DNA from: a virus
Strand: one strand, 5' to 3'
DNA length: 64,000 bases
IMG/VR virus record: IMGVR_UViG_3300046680_000412
Location: 1 to 64,000 of that record
Below are positions 40,938 through 49,800 of the stretch, piece after piece. Under the pieces are notes generated by a model. It was not told the origin of the DNA. It ran no database searches and worked only from the letters and a program-made list of their open reading frames with translations. The stretch's first letter is position 1; the number at the start of each line of letters is the position of its first letter. Position numbers and translations under genes: made by a program.

Positions 40938-40970
40938 GTTGAAGCGTATCGGTACTTACTCATAGAAAAC
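40938..40970 (+). promoter_or_regulatory. GTTGAAGCG motif, candidate promoter 1
   Basis: The 144 bases after the primase gene hold GTTGAAGCG at 40938-40946. Read as a -35 element TTGAAG, a 17-base spacer leads to CATAGAA near 40961. The same nine-base word lies in three other gene-free stretches (41038, 61643, 62659). Confidence 0.4.
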
Positions 40971-40984
40971 GCCACGCACTCACC
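40971..40984 (+). promoter_or_regulatory. Solitary iteron-like site
   Basis: GCCACGCACTCACC matches the first origin iteron region (34781-34794) at 13 of 14 bases. It lies in the same gene-free stretch as the promoter-like motifs and could let the initiator regulate downstream transcription. Confidence 0.35.
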
Positions 40985-41037
40985 TGCTTCGAGTCGTCAA
41001 CAAAGCGGCTATGTGATCCGGTGTGTTTTCAGTGCGC

Positions 41038-41070
41038 GTTGAAGCGACCTGGTAGTTTCCTATGTCGTTG
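41038..41070 (+). promoter_or_regulatory. GTTGAAGCG motif, candidate promoter 2
   Basis: A second copy of GTTGAAGCG lies at 41038-41046, exactly 100 bases after the first, with TATGTC about 16 bases after TTGAAG and the next gene's ATG at 41082. Confidence 0.4.
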
Positions 41071-41081
41071 GCGAGCGACTC

Positions 41082-42236
41082 ATGCGCTTGACCGCGCGTG
41101 TGTTCGCGCGTTATCACCGGCGCCCCATGGGTTCAGCGAGTGAGCGTCACGATGCCCGCGGTCGCGAAAAAGTGCAGTGTCGCGATTGCTCGAAATGGTT
41201 CCACCGTGTGGATCATCACGTGTCGTCTCTGCATGATGACGTCGACGCCTATCAGGCGCGTCATCCAGGCGCGCCGCTGATGTCAGAGACTGCACGTCGT
41301 AAGGTATCGTCGAGCCTCGACGATTGCTCATTCAAGTTCGGAGTTGCGCGCATGCGCCTACGAGAGAACGACGAGCATTCGCAGGGCTTTGTGCCCGTGC
41401 ACGACGAAGATTGGACGCTCGGCACGGTAGAGCGCGAGGCGCTCGACGCTCTGGCTCTCGCCATGGAGGACAACGAGAACGTCCTAATCGTGGGACCTCC
41501 CGGTGTCGGCAAGTCCACGCTGGTCAAGGAGTTGGGCGCGATCACCAACACGCCGCTGCGGCGCATGCCGTTTCGGGGCGACATGCGCGTGAGCGACCTC
41601 GTCGGCGCAAAGACGCTTTCGGTCGATGAAGCGTCAGGGCAGTCGGTCACGATCTACGAGCACGGCGTTTTGCCGGACGCGGCGCGGCATGGGCACTGGT
41701 TCTTGATCGACGAAATCGACGCGGGCCCGGCCGAAGTCATGTTTGTGCTCTTCCCCGTGTTGGAGTCGCCGCGTTCGCTGATGCTTGCGAACAAGGGCGG
41801 AGAGCAGATCGATTTCGATCCGCGCTTTCGCGTGATTGCTACAGCCAACACGCTCGGTTGGGGTGACGAGTCGGGTCTGTACGCAGGCACGACGCCGATG
41901 AACGAAGCCTTGCTCGATCGCTTTCACACGGTGATTACGCTCGACTATCCTGACGTCACGAGCGAGATCAAGCGCCTTGTGCAGGCGTCCGGGATCTCGC
42001 CTGACATCGCGCAGAAGATGGTGGCGACGGCGACGAAGATTCGCGACGCGCAGAAAGCTGATTCTGTGGCGTCGAGTTTTTCGCCGCGTCGCCTGATGAT
42101 GTGGGCACGCAAAGCCGCGCGCATGGGCGACCCGGTTCGGGCCGCGGCGTACACCGTGACCAATCGTTTGCCGCGCGAAGAAAGCATCTTTGTCGCAGGC
42201 ATCATTCAGCGTCACTTCGGCGGAGGTACGCCGTGA
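41082..42236 (+). CDS. MoxR/CobS-like AAA+ ATPase with N-terminal zinc finger
   Basis: 384 residues, ATG start. Residues about 30-70 contain a Cys-x2-Cys...His-His/His arrangement (CRDCSKWFHRVDHHVSSLH), a small zinc finger followed by an Ros-like YQARHPGAP stretch. The AAA+ core has Walker A near 137-144 (GPPGVGKST) and Walker B near 206-212 (FLIDEIDAG), with an ATANT sensor segment near 254 and an Arg-rich C-terminal lid. Such ATPases work with a VWA-domain partner (CobT, NorD, MoxR-linked), and that partner is the next gene. In CobNST the pair drives metal insertion; a phage role is unknown. A start before the finger is supported because the motif is complete. Confidence 0.75.
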   Translation: MRLTARVFARYHRRPMGSASERHDARGREKVQCRDCSKWFHRVDHHVSSLHDDVDAYQARHPGAPLMSETARRKVSSSLDDCSFKFGVARMRLRENDEHSQGFVPVHDEDWTLGTVEREALDALALAMEDNENVLIVGPPGVGKSTLVKELGAITNTPLRRMPFRGDMRVSDLVGAKTLSVDEASGQSVTIYEHGVLPDAARHGHWFLIDEIDAGPAEVMFVLFPVLESPRSLMLANKGGEQIDFDPRFRVIATANTLGWGDESGLYAGTTPMNEALLDRFHTVITLDYPDVTSEIKRLVQASGISPDIAQKMVATATKIRDAQKADSVASSFSPRRLMMWARKAARMGDPVRAAAYTVTNRLPREESIFVAGIIQRHFGGGTP

Positions 42237-43963
42237 AGGGAAAGGCTGTTTGCTCCGAGCTGCTCGGCTTGGCCGGACCGTTCACGCGGATTGCGCGCGC
42301 GATGTCTTCCGAGTGGAAAATTAGGATCGTGCCGTCGGGCGCGCGTTGTGACACTGACGGCGAAGTGATCCGCATCCCGTTTACGTCGGACTATCTGCCG
42401 CGTGAGCAGCGGCATTGGCTGCACGGCATGCTCGACCATGAAGTGTGCCACGTGGCAGAAGAGCGCCGGCATCGCGAAGCCAAGCGCATAACGCCGATCG
42501 AGGTGTTGAAGGGCCAGACCGATAGCCGCATGAAGCTTCTTTTGAACGTGGTCGAAGATGTGCGGATCGAGAGCCGCTACAGCGCGCTCTATGTGGGCGT
42601 GGCGCAGAACTTGGAAGCGATCAATGTGAAGGCCGCGCAGGACTGGGCGGCGCGCTCGACGGCGTGCGAAAACTGGTGGAGCTGTTTCGCTGCCGCGATG
42701 ATTTTGCGTGCGCACGGGCTCGATGCGTCGTGGGCCGACGAGGAATACGGCGACTACCTGAGCGCGTGCCAGGCCGAGCTACGCGACATGCGAACGGGCG
42801 TTGGCGAATGGGTTGACGCTTCGCTGGCGCTCGCCGCGCGCATCTTCGCCAAGGTCAAGCATGTGCACGAAGACAAGACAGACAAGGGCGAAAGCAAGGG
42901 AGGCGAAGACGACGAGGACGATGGCGAGAGCGAGAGCGAGAGCGAGAAGTCAACAGCGGAAGACCAGCCGGAAGTCGTCGACCTCACCGAGATCGTTCGC
43001 AGCGCGATGGAAGAGTACGTGATCCACGACGCCGTCGAACATCAGCGCTACATCCCGCATCCAAAGGCGCAAGCGCTCGACATCGTGAGCGAGTCCGAAT
43101 CGAACATGTACGTGTATTCCGCGGCGCGCGCCGAAGTGCTGCCGCAAATCCGTGTCTTGCGCCAGAAGCAGCGCGCGCTGGTATCGGCCTGGACGCGCCG
43201 GCGCGTGCGCTCGGGTCGCGATCGCGGCGATGTGGACGATCACACGCTGGCGGACGTGCGCACGGGCTCGCAGGATCTATTCACCGAGCTGACGCAAAAG
43301 CGTCTTTTGAACACCGCGATTACGGGCCTGGTCGACTGCTCCGGCTCCATGCGCACCAACCGCGACGCGAGTCACGGCGCGTACTATGCCGTGCGCACTG
43401 CGGTGGCGTTGGTCGAGACCTGGTCGGCGCTCGGCATTCCAAACGAGTGGCTCGGCTACACTGCGCTGGACTCGACTGCCACGGGGATTGTGCCCGCGGA
43501 TTTGAGCGGGCCGTATTTTTGTCGGCCGCCGCTTCGGCACATCGTGTTCAAGGCGTTCGAAGAGAACTTGCGCGCTACACGCGCGCGCTTCGGCGGCATC
43601 TCCGGGTATGGCAGCAACGTCGACGGCGAGGCCGTGCTGTGGGCGTGGCAGCGGCTGATGGTGCGACGTGAGCCGCGTAAGATCCTGGTTGTGATTTGTG
43701 ATGGCCAGCCGGCGACGTGGAACGGCTGCGAAGACGAAAAGGAAGTGGCCGACTACGGCGCGTTGCAGGCGCATTTGCGCGACGCGATCTTGCGCGTGAC
43801 GCGCTCGGGCGTGGAAGTGATTGGGTTCGGTGCCGGCACCGAGGCGCCGCGCATGTTCTACAACGCGCGCACGGGCGCAAAGTTTGTTTACGTGAGCAGC
43901 ATTGCGACGCTGGCGCTCGATGTTTTCCGGGCGATGAAGCAGCGCGTGACAGACCTTGCATGA
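42233..43963 (+). CDS. CobT-like VWA protein with an HExxH motif
   Basis: 576 residues from the GTG at 42233 (overlap GTGA with the ATPase, with GGAGG upstream). Residues about 60-90 carry HEVCH in a helix, the zinc-binding motif of zincin metalloproteases. A central acidic linker (residues about 215-250) is Glu/Asp/Ser-rich. A VWA domain follows with an intact MIDAS motif DCSGSM near 368 and the DGQPATWNG segment near 487. The order HExxH-acidic linker-VWA is that of CobT-type cochelatase subunits, with MoxR ATPase next door. CobN is not present in the window. It is a good candidate for an ATPase-driven chaperone, chelatase or peptidase assembly. Confidence 0.75.
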   Translation: MKGKAVCSELLGLAGPFTRIARAMSSEWKIRIVPSGARCDTDGEVIRIPFTSDYLPREQRHWLHGMLDHEVCHVAEERRHREAKRITPIEVLKGQTDSRMKLLLNVVEDVRIESRYSALYVGVAQNLEAINVKAAQDWAARSTACENWWSCFAAAMILRAHGLDASWADEEYGDYLSACQAELRDMRTGVGEWVDASLALAARIFAKVKHVHEDKTDKGESKGGEDDEDDGESESESEKSTAEDQPEVVDLTEIVRSAMEEYVIHDAVEHQRYIPHPKAQALDIVSESESNMYVYSAARAEVLPQIRVLRQKQRALVSAWTRRRVRSGRDRGDVDDHTLADVRTGSQDLFTELTQKRLLNTAITGLVDCSGSMRTNRDASHGAYYAVRTAVALVETWSALGIPNEWLGYTALDSTATGIVPADLSGPYFCRPPLRHIVFKAFEENLRATRARFGGISGYGSNVDGEAVLWAWQRLMVRREPRKILVVICDGQPATWNGCEDEKEVADYGALQAHLRDAILRVTRSGVEVIGFGAGTEAPRMFYNARTGAKFVYVSSIATLALDVFRAMKQRVTDLA

Positions 43964-43973
43964 AGGGATCTAT

Positions 43974-44735
43974 ATGGCCGGTGACGACGAGCGGATCTAT
44001 CAAGGGGTCGAGAAGTTGGTACGGCCGATCTTGGAGTCGAACGCTCGGCGCTTTGAGCGACAGCTCAATTTGACCCGCGAAGAAGCGCTTCAGGAGGCGC
44101 GCCTTGGATTGATTTGCGCGCTCGCCAAGTATGACTACAACGCTTCGCGCGGCGGCATTTACAATTTCGCCAAGATTGCGGTGCGGCGTCACTTTCTGAA
44201 GGAGTGGGCGAAGTACCGGACGCAGTGTCGACTGCCGCATCTCATCGTGGAGAAAGACGGCAAGCGCGAGCCTCTGTGGCTGCCGTTCGAAGAGCCGAAG
44301 CTCATGCGCGAAAACTGGCGCGGAGGCAGCAACAACAAGATAGCCAGGAACACGCACGCAGGCCCGCCCGACTTCTTGGACCTGATCGAATCCCCGGTGT
44401 CGGCGCCTGACGCTTCGCTTGCTGAAGCCGATGAAGAGCGCACTGCGTCGGCGTTTCAGGTGCAGCTAGCCGGCGTGTTGAGTGAGCGCGATCGACACGT
44501 GTTGGAGTGCAAGTCGAACCCTCCCCGGGGCTTGCGCATGCTGATGCTGGATGAGCTCGCGACCGAGCCGACGATCCCATTGATTTGTCGATTTTTGGGG
44601 CTGTCGAAGAACGAAGTTGATTGGGCGTTGCGCCGCATTCGGGAAGCGGCGCTTGAACTGATCTCGCGCGATTTCAGCGACCTGACCGATTCCACGATAG
44701 TTCGTACCTACGTGGATAGGCATACCTGTGACTGA
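43974..44735 (+). CDS. RNA polymerase sigma factor
   Basis: 253 residues from the ATG at 43974, behind TGAAGGGA. Sigma region 2 is visible at about 30-80 (EALQEARLGLICALAKYDYNASRGGIYNFAKIAVRRHF), with the helical core recognition and the -10-binding helix. A linker with a RGGSNNK stretch follows. Region 4 is at about 165-240, ending in a helix-turn-helix (ICRFLGLSKNEVDWALRRIREAA). Phage sigma factors redirect host RNA polymerase to a subset of phage promoters. Candidates for its targets are the gene-free stretches listed above, though specificity cannot be read. Confidence 0.75.
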   Translation: MAGDDERIYQGVEKLVRPILESNARRFERQLNLTREEALQEARLGLICALAKYDYNASRGGIYNFAKIAVRRHFLKEWAKYRTQCRLPHLIVEKDGKREPLWLPFEEPKLMRENWRGGSNNKIARNTHAGPPDFLDLIESPVSAPDASLAEADEERTASAFQVQLAGVLSERDRHVLECKSNPPRGLRMLMLDELATEPTIPLICRFLGLSKNEVDWALRRIREAALELISRDFSDLTDSTIVRTYVDRHTCD

Positions 44736-45660
44736 AACGACAGAGACGACGCTCGACTATGGCCGGAAGCTGCCTGTGTGTTTGCGCAAGTACGACCGGG
44801 GCAATCCGGAGTGCGACGGGCGGCCGCGCGCGCGCACGCCCGAGGAACGCATGCCGTGCGTGTATCGGGACCGGTGTGTGGCTCTGCAGCGTCTTGTGCG
44901 CGTGCAGGGCCACAAGGCGCGTGACTTGCTCAAGCTTCGCAAAGTGCGCGACCCCGATGGCAAGCGCCGGGTGTATGCGTTCGCAGTAGGGGACAGCGAG
45001 GCCTTTCAGCAGTGGCTGACGCGCGCGATTGATCGCTACGGCATTCGCAATGGCCGACTCACGATCCGTCATCCGGACGAAGAGAAGCCGCGCAAGCCGC
45101 GCAAGGTCCGTAGTCGCAGCGACGAGAGCAAGCGAAAGAGCGTTCATGCGCTCGTCAAGGCGCGGCAGTTTGCGACGCGCGCGCTACGCGAAAAGTCACG
45201 CAAGGATCTGGCTGCGACACGAAAGCTGGTTTTGTGGTTCGTGTCGCGGCTGCAGCGTGCGCTTCAGCGGACATTGGCCGCAGATCAGGCGAGCGCGGAA
45301 GTCGGGCAACTGTTTTTGATCGATCGCTTCAAGTCGTCTCGCTACGTGACCTTGTACGCGAAGAGCATCAAGCGCGATTTGAATGGCAGGCGCAAACGGA
45401 TCTCGCGGCGGCCGATCGCGCGCGCCGTGTTGGCCGTGCGCACGCACAGTCTGCAGTTTCATTTTCCGTTCGATCGCGCGACGCTCGAATCACTTCTGTC
45501 GGCTCAGGCGCTGAAGAAGGTTTCGCCCGTGGATTTTGTGGAAGGGCGATTTCTTTCGTCTACCTGCCTGGTGAGCAAGGAAGGCGCATCGCTCGCCGCG
45601 GAAGTGATCGCGCGGGCATTTCACAAGGGCATCATTCGGCTGCCGGCCGCGGAGTCATGA
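44728..45660 (+). CDS. Hypothetical protein with N-terminal Cys cluster and basic region
   Basis: 310 residues, GTG start eight bases inside the sigma gene. Residues about 18-51 have four Cys (CLRKYDRGNPEC...CVYRDRC) in a pattern seen in other phage zinc domains. Residues 120-190 are Lys/Arg-rich and probably bind nucleic acid. The last 100 residues (HFPFDRATLESLLSAQALKKVSPVDFVE) are helical and could be a DNA-recognition or partner domain. Position after the sigma factor suggests a transcription or replication role, but the family is not recognised. Confidence 0.55.
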   Translation: MTETTETTLDYGRKLPVCLRKYDRGNPECDGRPRARTPEERMPCVYRDRCVALQRLVRVQGHKARDLLKLRKVRDPDGKRRVYAFAVGDSEAFQQWLTRAIDRYGIRNGRLTIRHPDEEKPRKPRKVRSRSDESKRKSVHALVKARQFATRALREKSRKDLAATRKLVLWFVSRLQRALQRTLAADQASAEVGQLFLIDRFKSSRYVTLYAKSIKRDLNGRRKRISRRPIARAVLAVRTHSLQFHFPFDRATLESLLSAQALKKVSPVDFVEGRFLSSTCLVSKEGASLAAEVIARAFHKGIIRLPAAES

Positions 45661-45664
45661 ACCC

Positions 45665-46558
45665 ATGCGCATCTGTGTCAATGGGGGCGACGTCGTTGGG
45701 TTGATTGCGGCGTACCTATGCCGCGGGCGCGGGCATACGGTGGTGATCGTCGAGCCATCGAAAACGCTGGGCGCATCGGCGTACTTGCCCACGCACAAGT
45801 ACCTCGAACGCACGCCGGAAGTGCTGCGACTGCTCGACGGACTTGGCGTGCTGTATGGCGAATACACGCTCGCCACGGGGCTGTTGCGATCGGGCCAAGT
45901 GGCGCTGTGTCCGCGGCGTGTCTCGGACGCCGTGCATCATGCGCATTGGCGCAAAACGCGTTTGACTGCGATGCCCGTGCACTCGGCCGGCTTGAGCGAT
46001 CCCGAGGTGACGTCGAAACGCTATGCGGTGTCGCTCGACTGGCGGGATTTGGTCAAGCGCTTGTCGACCGGTCAGAAGGTCGTGCGCGACATCAGTAGCC
46101 TGGGCGGGCCGGTGGATTTGGTGCTTGAGACGGTGCCGCTCTGGGAATCGAAGTTTGTGAAGACTGAAGGCGCGCGCGATGCCATGGCGGTCACGCTGAA
46201 CTTGCTGTCGGTGCGGGCGAACAAAGACCGGTATCTTCGATGGGACGTCGTCTATACGCCTCACACGCCGGGCAACGCCATTCACCGGCTGTACCACGGG
46301 GACGAAAGCGGATACGTCTGCGAGTTCTCAGGAGTCGTTGCAGAAGACGCCGTGACCTCGGACCTCAACTATTTGTTTCCGGACGGCTGGCACGACGACG
46401 GGGAGCTTCTCGCCACCTACGGAAAGCTGGTCGCGTTGCAAGAGCGCCCGATGTGGGCCGACAACGTGCGCGCGGTCGGCCGCATGGCGGCGTGGGACGA
46501 AGGCGCGTCGCTGACGCGGGTCGTGCGTGACGTGCTGAACGCCGTAGGAGGCGCCTAG
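45665..46558 (+). CDS. Rossmann-type dinucleotide-binding (FAD/NAD-like) protein
   Basis: 297 residues, ATG start. The N-terminus has a dinucleotide-binding beta-alpha-beta signature: CVNGGDVVGLIAAYLCRGRGHTVVIVEPS, with the usual GxGxxG reduced to GGDVVG and the acidic residue at the end of strand 2 (VEPS) kept. The middle and the C-terminus resemble the FAD-dependent oxidoreductase family (LRWDVVYTPHTPGNAIHRL... DNVRAVGRMAAWD, a C-terminal cofactor-proximal segment). Substrate unknown. An oxidoreductase in a replication region is unusual; roles in nucleotide or surface sugar metabolism are possible (UDP-galactopyranose mutase-like enzymes share this fold). Confidence 0.5.
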   Translation: MRICVNGGDVVGLIAAYLCRGRGHTVVIVEPSKTLGASAYLPTHKYLERTPEVLRLLDGLGVLYGEYTLATGLLRSGQVALCPRRVSDAVHHAHWRKTRLTAMPVHSAGLSDPEVTSKRYAVSLDWRDLVKRLSTGQKVVRDISSLGGPVDLVLETVPLWESKFVKTEGARDAMAVTLNLLSVRANKDRYLRWDVVYTPHTPGNAIHRLYHGDESGYVCEFSGVVAEDAVTSDLNYLFPDGWHDDGELLATYGKLVALQERPMWADNVRAVGRMAAWDEGASLTRVVRDVLNAVGGA

Positions 46559-46887
46559 TGCCCACCCTGGACGAGTTGCGTCGTTGGGCCCGAGGCGAGC
46601 GCGTGGAGGGCTTGCCGAGCGCGCCAGCACGTCCGGAAGTGCCGAAGCCGGTACTCAGCGCCGGGGCGCACAGCAAAAGCGGCAGATACAAAGTGAACAG
46701 CGAGGGGACCGACGCGCTCTTGCTATTTGGCACGGTGTTCAACGGCGAGAAGCTGTCGGTCGTGGTGACGACGCCGCGCGGGCGCAAATACATGAACTGG
46801 ATTCTTGAACGCGATTTCGACGACGTTCTCAAGGCGGTGTGTCGCTATCGACTCGAAGTCTACCAACGTGAGCGCGAGGCCAAGTGA
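46558..46887 (+). CDS. Hypothetical protein upstream of the polymerase gene
   Basis: 109 residues, GTG start overlapping the previous stop by one base (TAGTG). It has an N-terminal acidic/basic helix, then a beta segment (GTDALLLFGTVFNGEKLSVVVTTPRGRKYMNW) and a C-terminal helix. Its stop overlaps the GTG of the polymerase gene (GTGA). No family recognised. Confidence 0.55.
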   Translation: MPTLDELRRWARGERVEGLPSAPARPEVPKPVLSAGAHSKSGRYKVNSEGTDALLLFGTVFNGEKLSVVVTTPRGRKYMNWILERDFDDVLKAVCRYRLEVYQREREAK

Positions 46888-49800
46888 GCGACAAGAAGAC
46901 CGAAGACTTCGTCCACCTCCACACGCATTCGGACATGTCACAGCTCGACGGTTGCGGCCGCGTGGGTGATTACGTGAAGGCCGCCAAGGAGCGCGGCAAT
47001 CCGGCGCTCGCGTTCACCGAACACGGTTCGATGCGCGGCTACTTGCAGCTGCGCAAGGAAGCTGAAAAAGCGAACATCAAACCGATCTACGGGATCGAGT
47101 TCTATGTGAGTCGCGACATGCACCGCAAGGGCGTGACCGACGAAGAGAAAGCGACGCTTTTGGCAGGCGTCAAGAAGAACGATCGCCGCGCTACGATTCG
47201 CGCCTACGAGGACCGTGAAGGCATTCGCGATCGCTGGCACACGACGTGTTGGGCGTTGACGCAAGAAGGCATGCTGAACCTGCAGCGGCTGTCCAGCAAA
47301 TCGTACGTGGAAGGCTTCTACTACAAGCCACGCGTCGACATCGATGCATTGTGCGAATACAACGAAGGCCTTGCGATTTCGACGGGCTGCCTGAACGGGC
47401 CAGCGCACGACAGTTTTCTACAGGGCCGGCGCCGCGATGCACTGACCTATGTCGACAAGTTGCACGACGCCTTTGGCGATCGCATGTACTTGGAGATTCA
47501 GCCGCACGCGATCGAAGATCAAGCGCGCGTGAATCAGTTCGACGTGGACGTGCTGCGAAAGCGCACCGGCGCAAAACTACTGGCCACGCAAGACGCGCAT
47601 TACGTCAATCCCGAGGATAGCCACGCGCACGACGTGCTGCTTTGCATTGGCACGGGCGCGAAGGTGAGCGACAAAGATCGCTTTCGGTTCGACGGAGACG
47701 AGTTCTACTTTCGTACGCGCGCCCAGATGCGCGACGCATTCATCCGGCATCATGGCTACCTTCGCAAGTCGCAAATCAGAGAAGCGCTCGACTCGACCAT
47801 CGAGCTCGCGGAGCGCAGCGACGTCAAGATCGAGATCGACTATCTGCGCGCGCTGCTGCCCTCGCCCGGGATCCCTGCGAAGTATGAAGGCGACGACTTT
47901 CGTTTTCTGAAAGACATTTGCTTGGACGGCTGGACGTGGCGCGGCATCCCGGCGCGCGCGCGGTCGTATGCGCACAAGCATGGGATCCCCGCGGGCGATG
48001 CGCTCGGGCGCTATGCGGAGCGATTGAAGATCGAGCTGACAGCGCTGAAGCGCCAGCGCTTGATCCTGTATTTTTTGGTGGTGCGCGATCTGTATGCGTT
48101 CGCGCGCAAGGAAGAGATCTTTTGCGGGCCGGGCCGCGGCAGTGCGGGCGGATCGCTCGTTGCCTACTTGCTTGGCATCACGTCGATCGATCCGATCGAA
48201 CACGGTTTGCTGTTCGAGCGCTTCATCAATCCGGACCGTCACGATCTACCGGACATCGACATGGACTTCGAGGACTCGCGACGTCGCGAGGTCATCGACT
48301 ATTTGGTCAAAAAATACGGCAACGACAAGGTCTGTCAGATCGCTACGGTGGGCCGGCTCTCTGGCAAGAGCGTGCTTCGAGACGTGTCGCGCGTGCTGGG
48401 CGTGCCGCTCTCCGAAGTGAATGCGATCGGTCCGTCGATTTTGGAGCGCCCTGACGGCCATCCGCGCGAGTTCAACACGCTCGAAGATTCGTTCAAGGAG
48501 TTCGACGCGTGCCGCGCGTTCGACAAGCGCTACCCCGCGGTGCGCAAGTACGCCAGCAAGTTGGAGGGCATGGCCAAGACGCTCGGCATTCACGCCGCGG
48601 GCGTGGTCGTGAGTCCCGTCACGTTGACCGATATCATCCCGTTGGAGATCCGCAAGCACAAGGGCCAGGACATCAAGGTCAGCGCGATCGACATGAACGA
48701 GATCGCGAGCGTGGGCCTCGTGAAACTCGACGTGCTCGGGTTGCGCACGCTGACGGTGATTCGCGATTGCGTGAACGCGATCAAGGAGCGCCACGGGGTC
48801 AAGCTCGACATGGAGCGGATCGAGATGAACGATCCGGCCGTGTTGGCGCGTTTCACCGCGCATGATTTTGGCGGCGTGTTTCAGTACGATACTCCGAGCG
48901 CATACAAGATCTGCCAAGACGTCAAGTTCGAAGACTTTGAAGACATCGCGGCCATGACTGCGCTCAACCGCCCGGGTGCCACGCGCAGCGGTCTGGCCGA
49001 GCGCTACCTCGTACGCAAGAAGGACAAGCGCAAGCGTGACGAGGTCGACTTTCATCCGCTCATCAATCAGATCTGCGCCGACACGTTGGGCGTCATCGTG
49101 TACCAAGAGCACGTAATCAAGATCTTCACCGAGGTCGCGGGCTTCTCGCCCGGCATGGCCGACAACTTGCGCAAGGCCATCGGCAAGAAGAAAGCCGAAG
49201 AGCTCAAGGCCGCGCGCGTGGACTTCGTGGCTGGCTGCGAAAAGCGACACGGCATTGCGGATAAGCTTGCGAACAAGATTTTTGGTGCGATCGAAGCGTT
49301 TGGCGCGTACGGCTTCAACAAGTCGCACGCCACGGCGTACGCCACGATCGCGTATTGGTGCCAGTGGCTGAAGGTCCACTACCTGACCGAGTTCTACTGG
49401 GCGCTTCTTCGCAACGAACCCGACAGCGCGCACCTCAAGGCACTCGCCAAAGAAGCCAAGCGGGCAGGGATCAAGATCCTGAACCCGCATGTGTCGTTCA
49501 GTCGCGACGTGTTCAGCATCGACCCCAAGGGCAACGTGCGCGGGTCACTGGTCGACATCAAGGGCGTGGGCAAGGGCGCCGCTGCGACGGTGATGGAGAA
49601 CCAACCGTTTCGCAGCTTCTTGGACTTCGCCAAGCGCGTCGATCGACGCCGCTGCAATCGCGGCGTGGTGGTCGTGCTGATCAAGGCGGGCGCGTTCGAC
49701 GGCCTGATCCCTAACCAGAAGTTTTTCGAGGCGCATCTCGATGAACTGTGGAAGGCGTTCACGAAGAAGCGTTCGAGGCGCGAAGCGATCTATGACTTCT

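Noticed and set aside
48246-49490. 414-codon minus-strand frame
   Set aside because: It is antisense to the conserved polymerase core; no motifs, no ribosome binding site.
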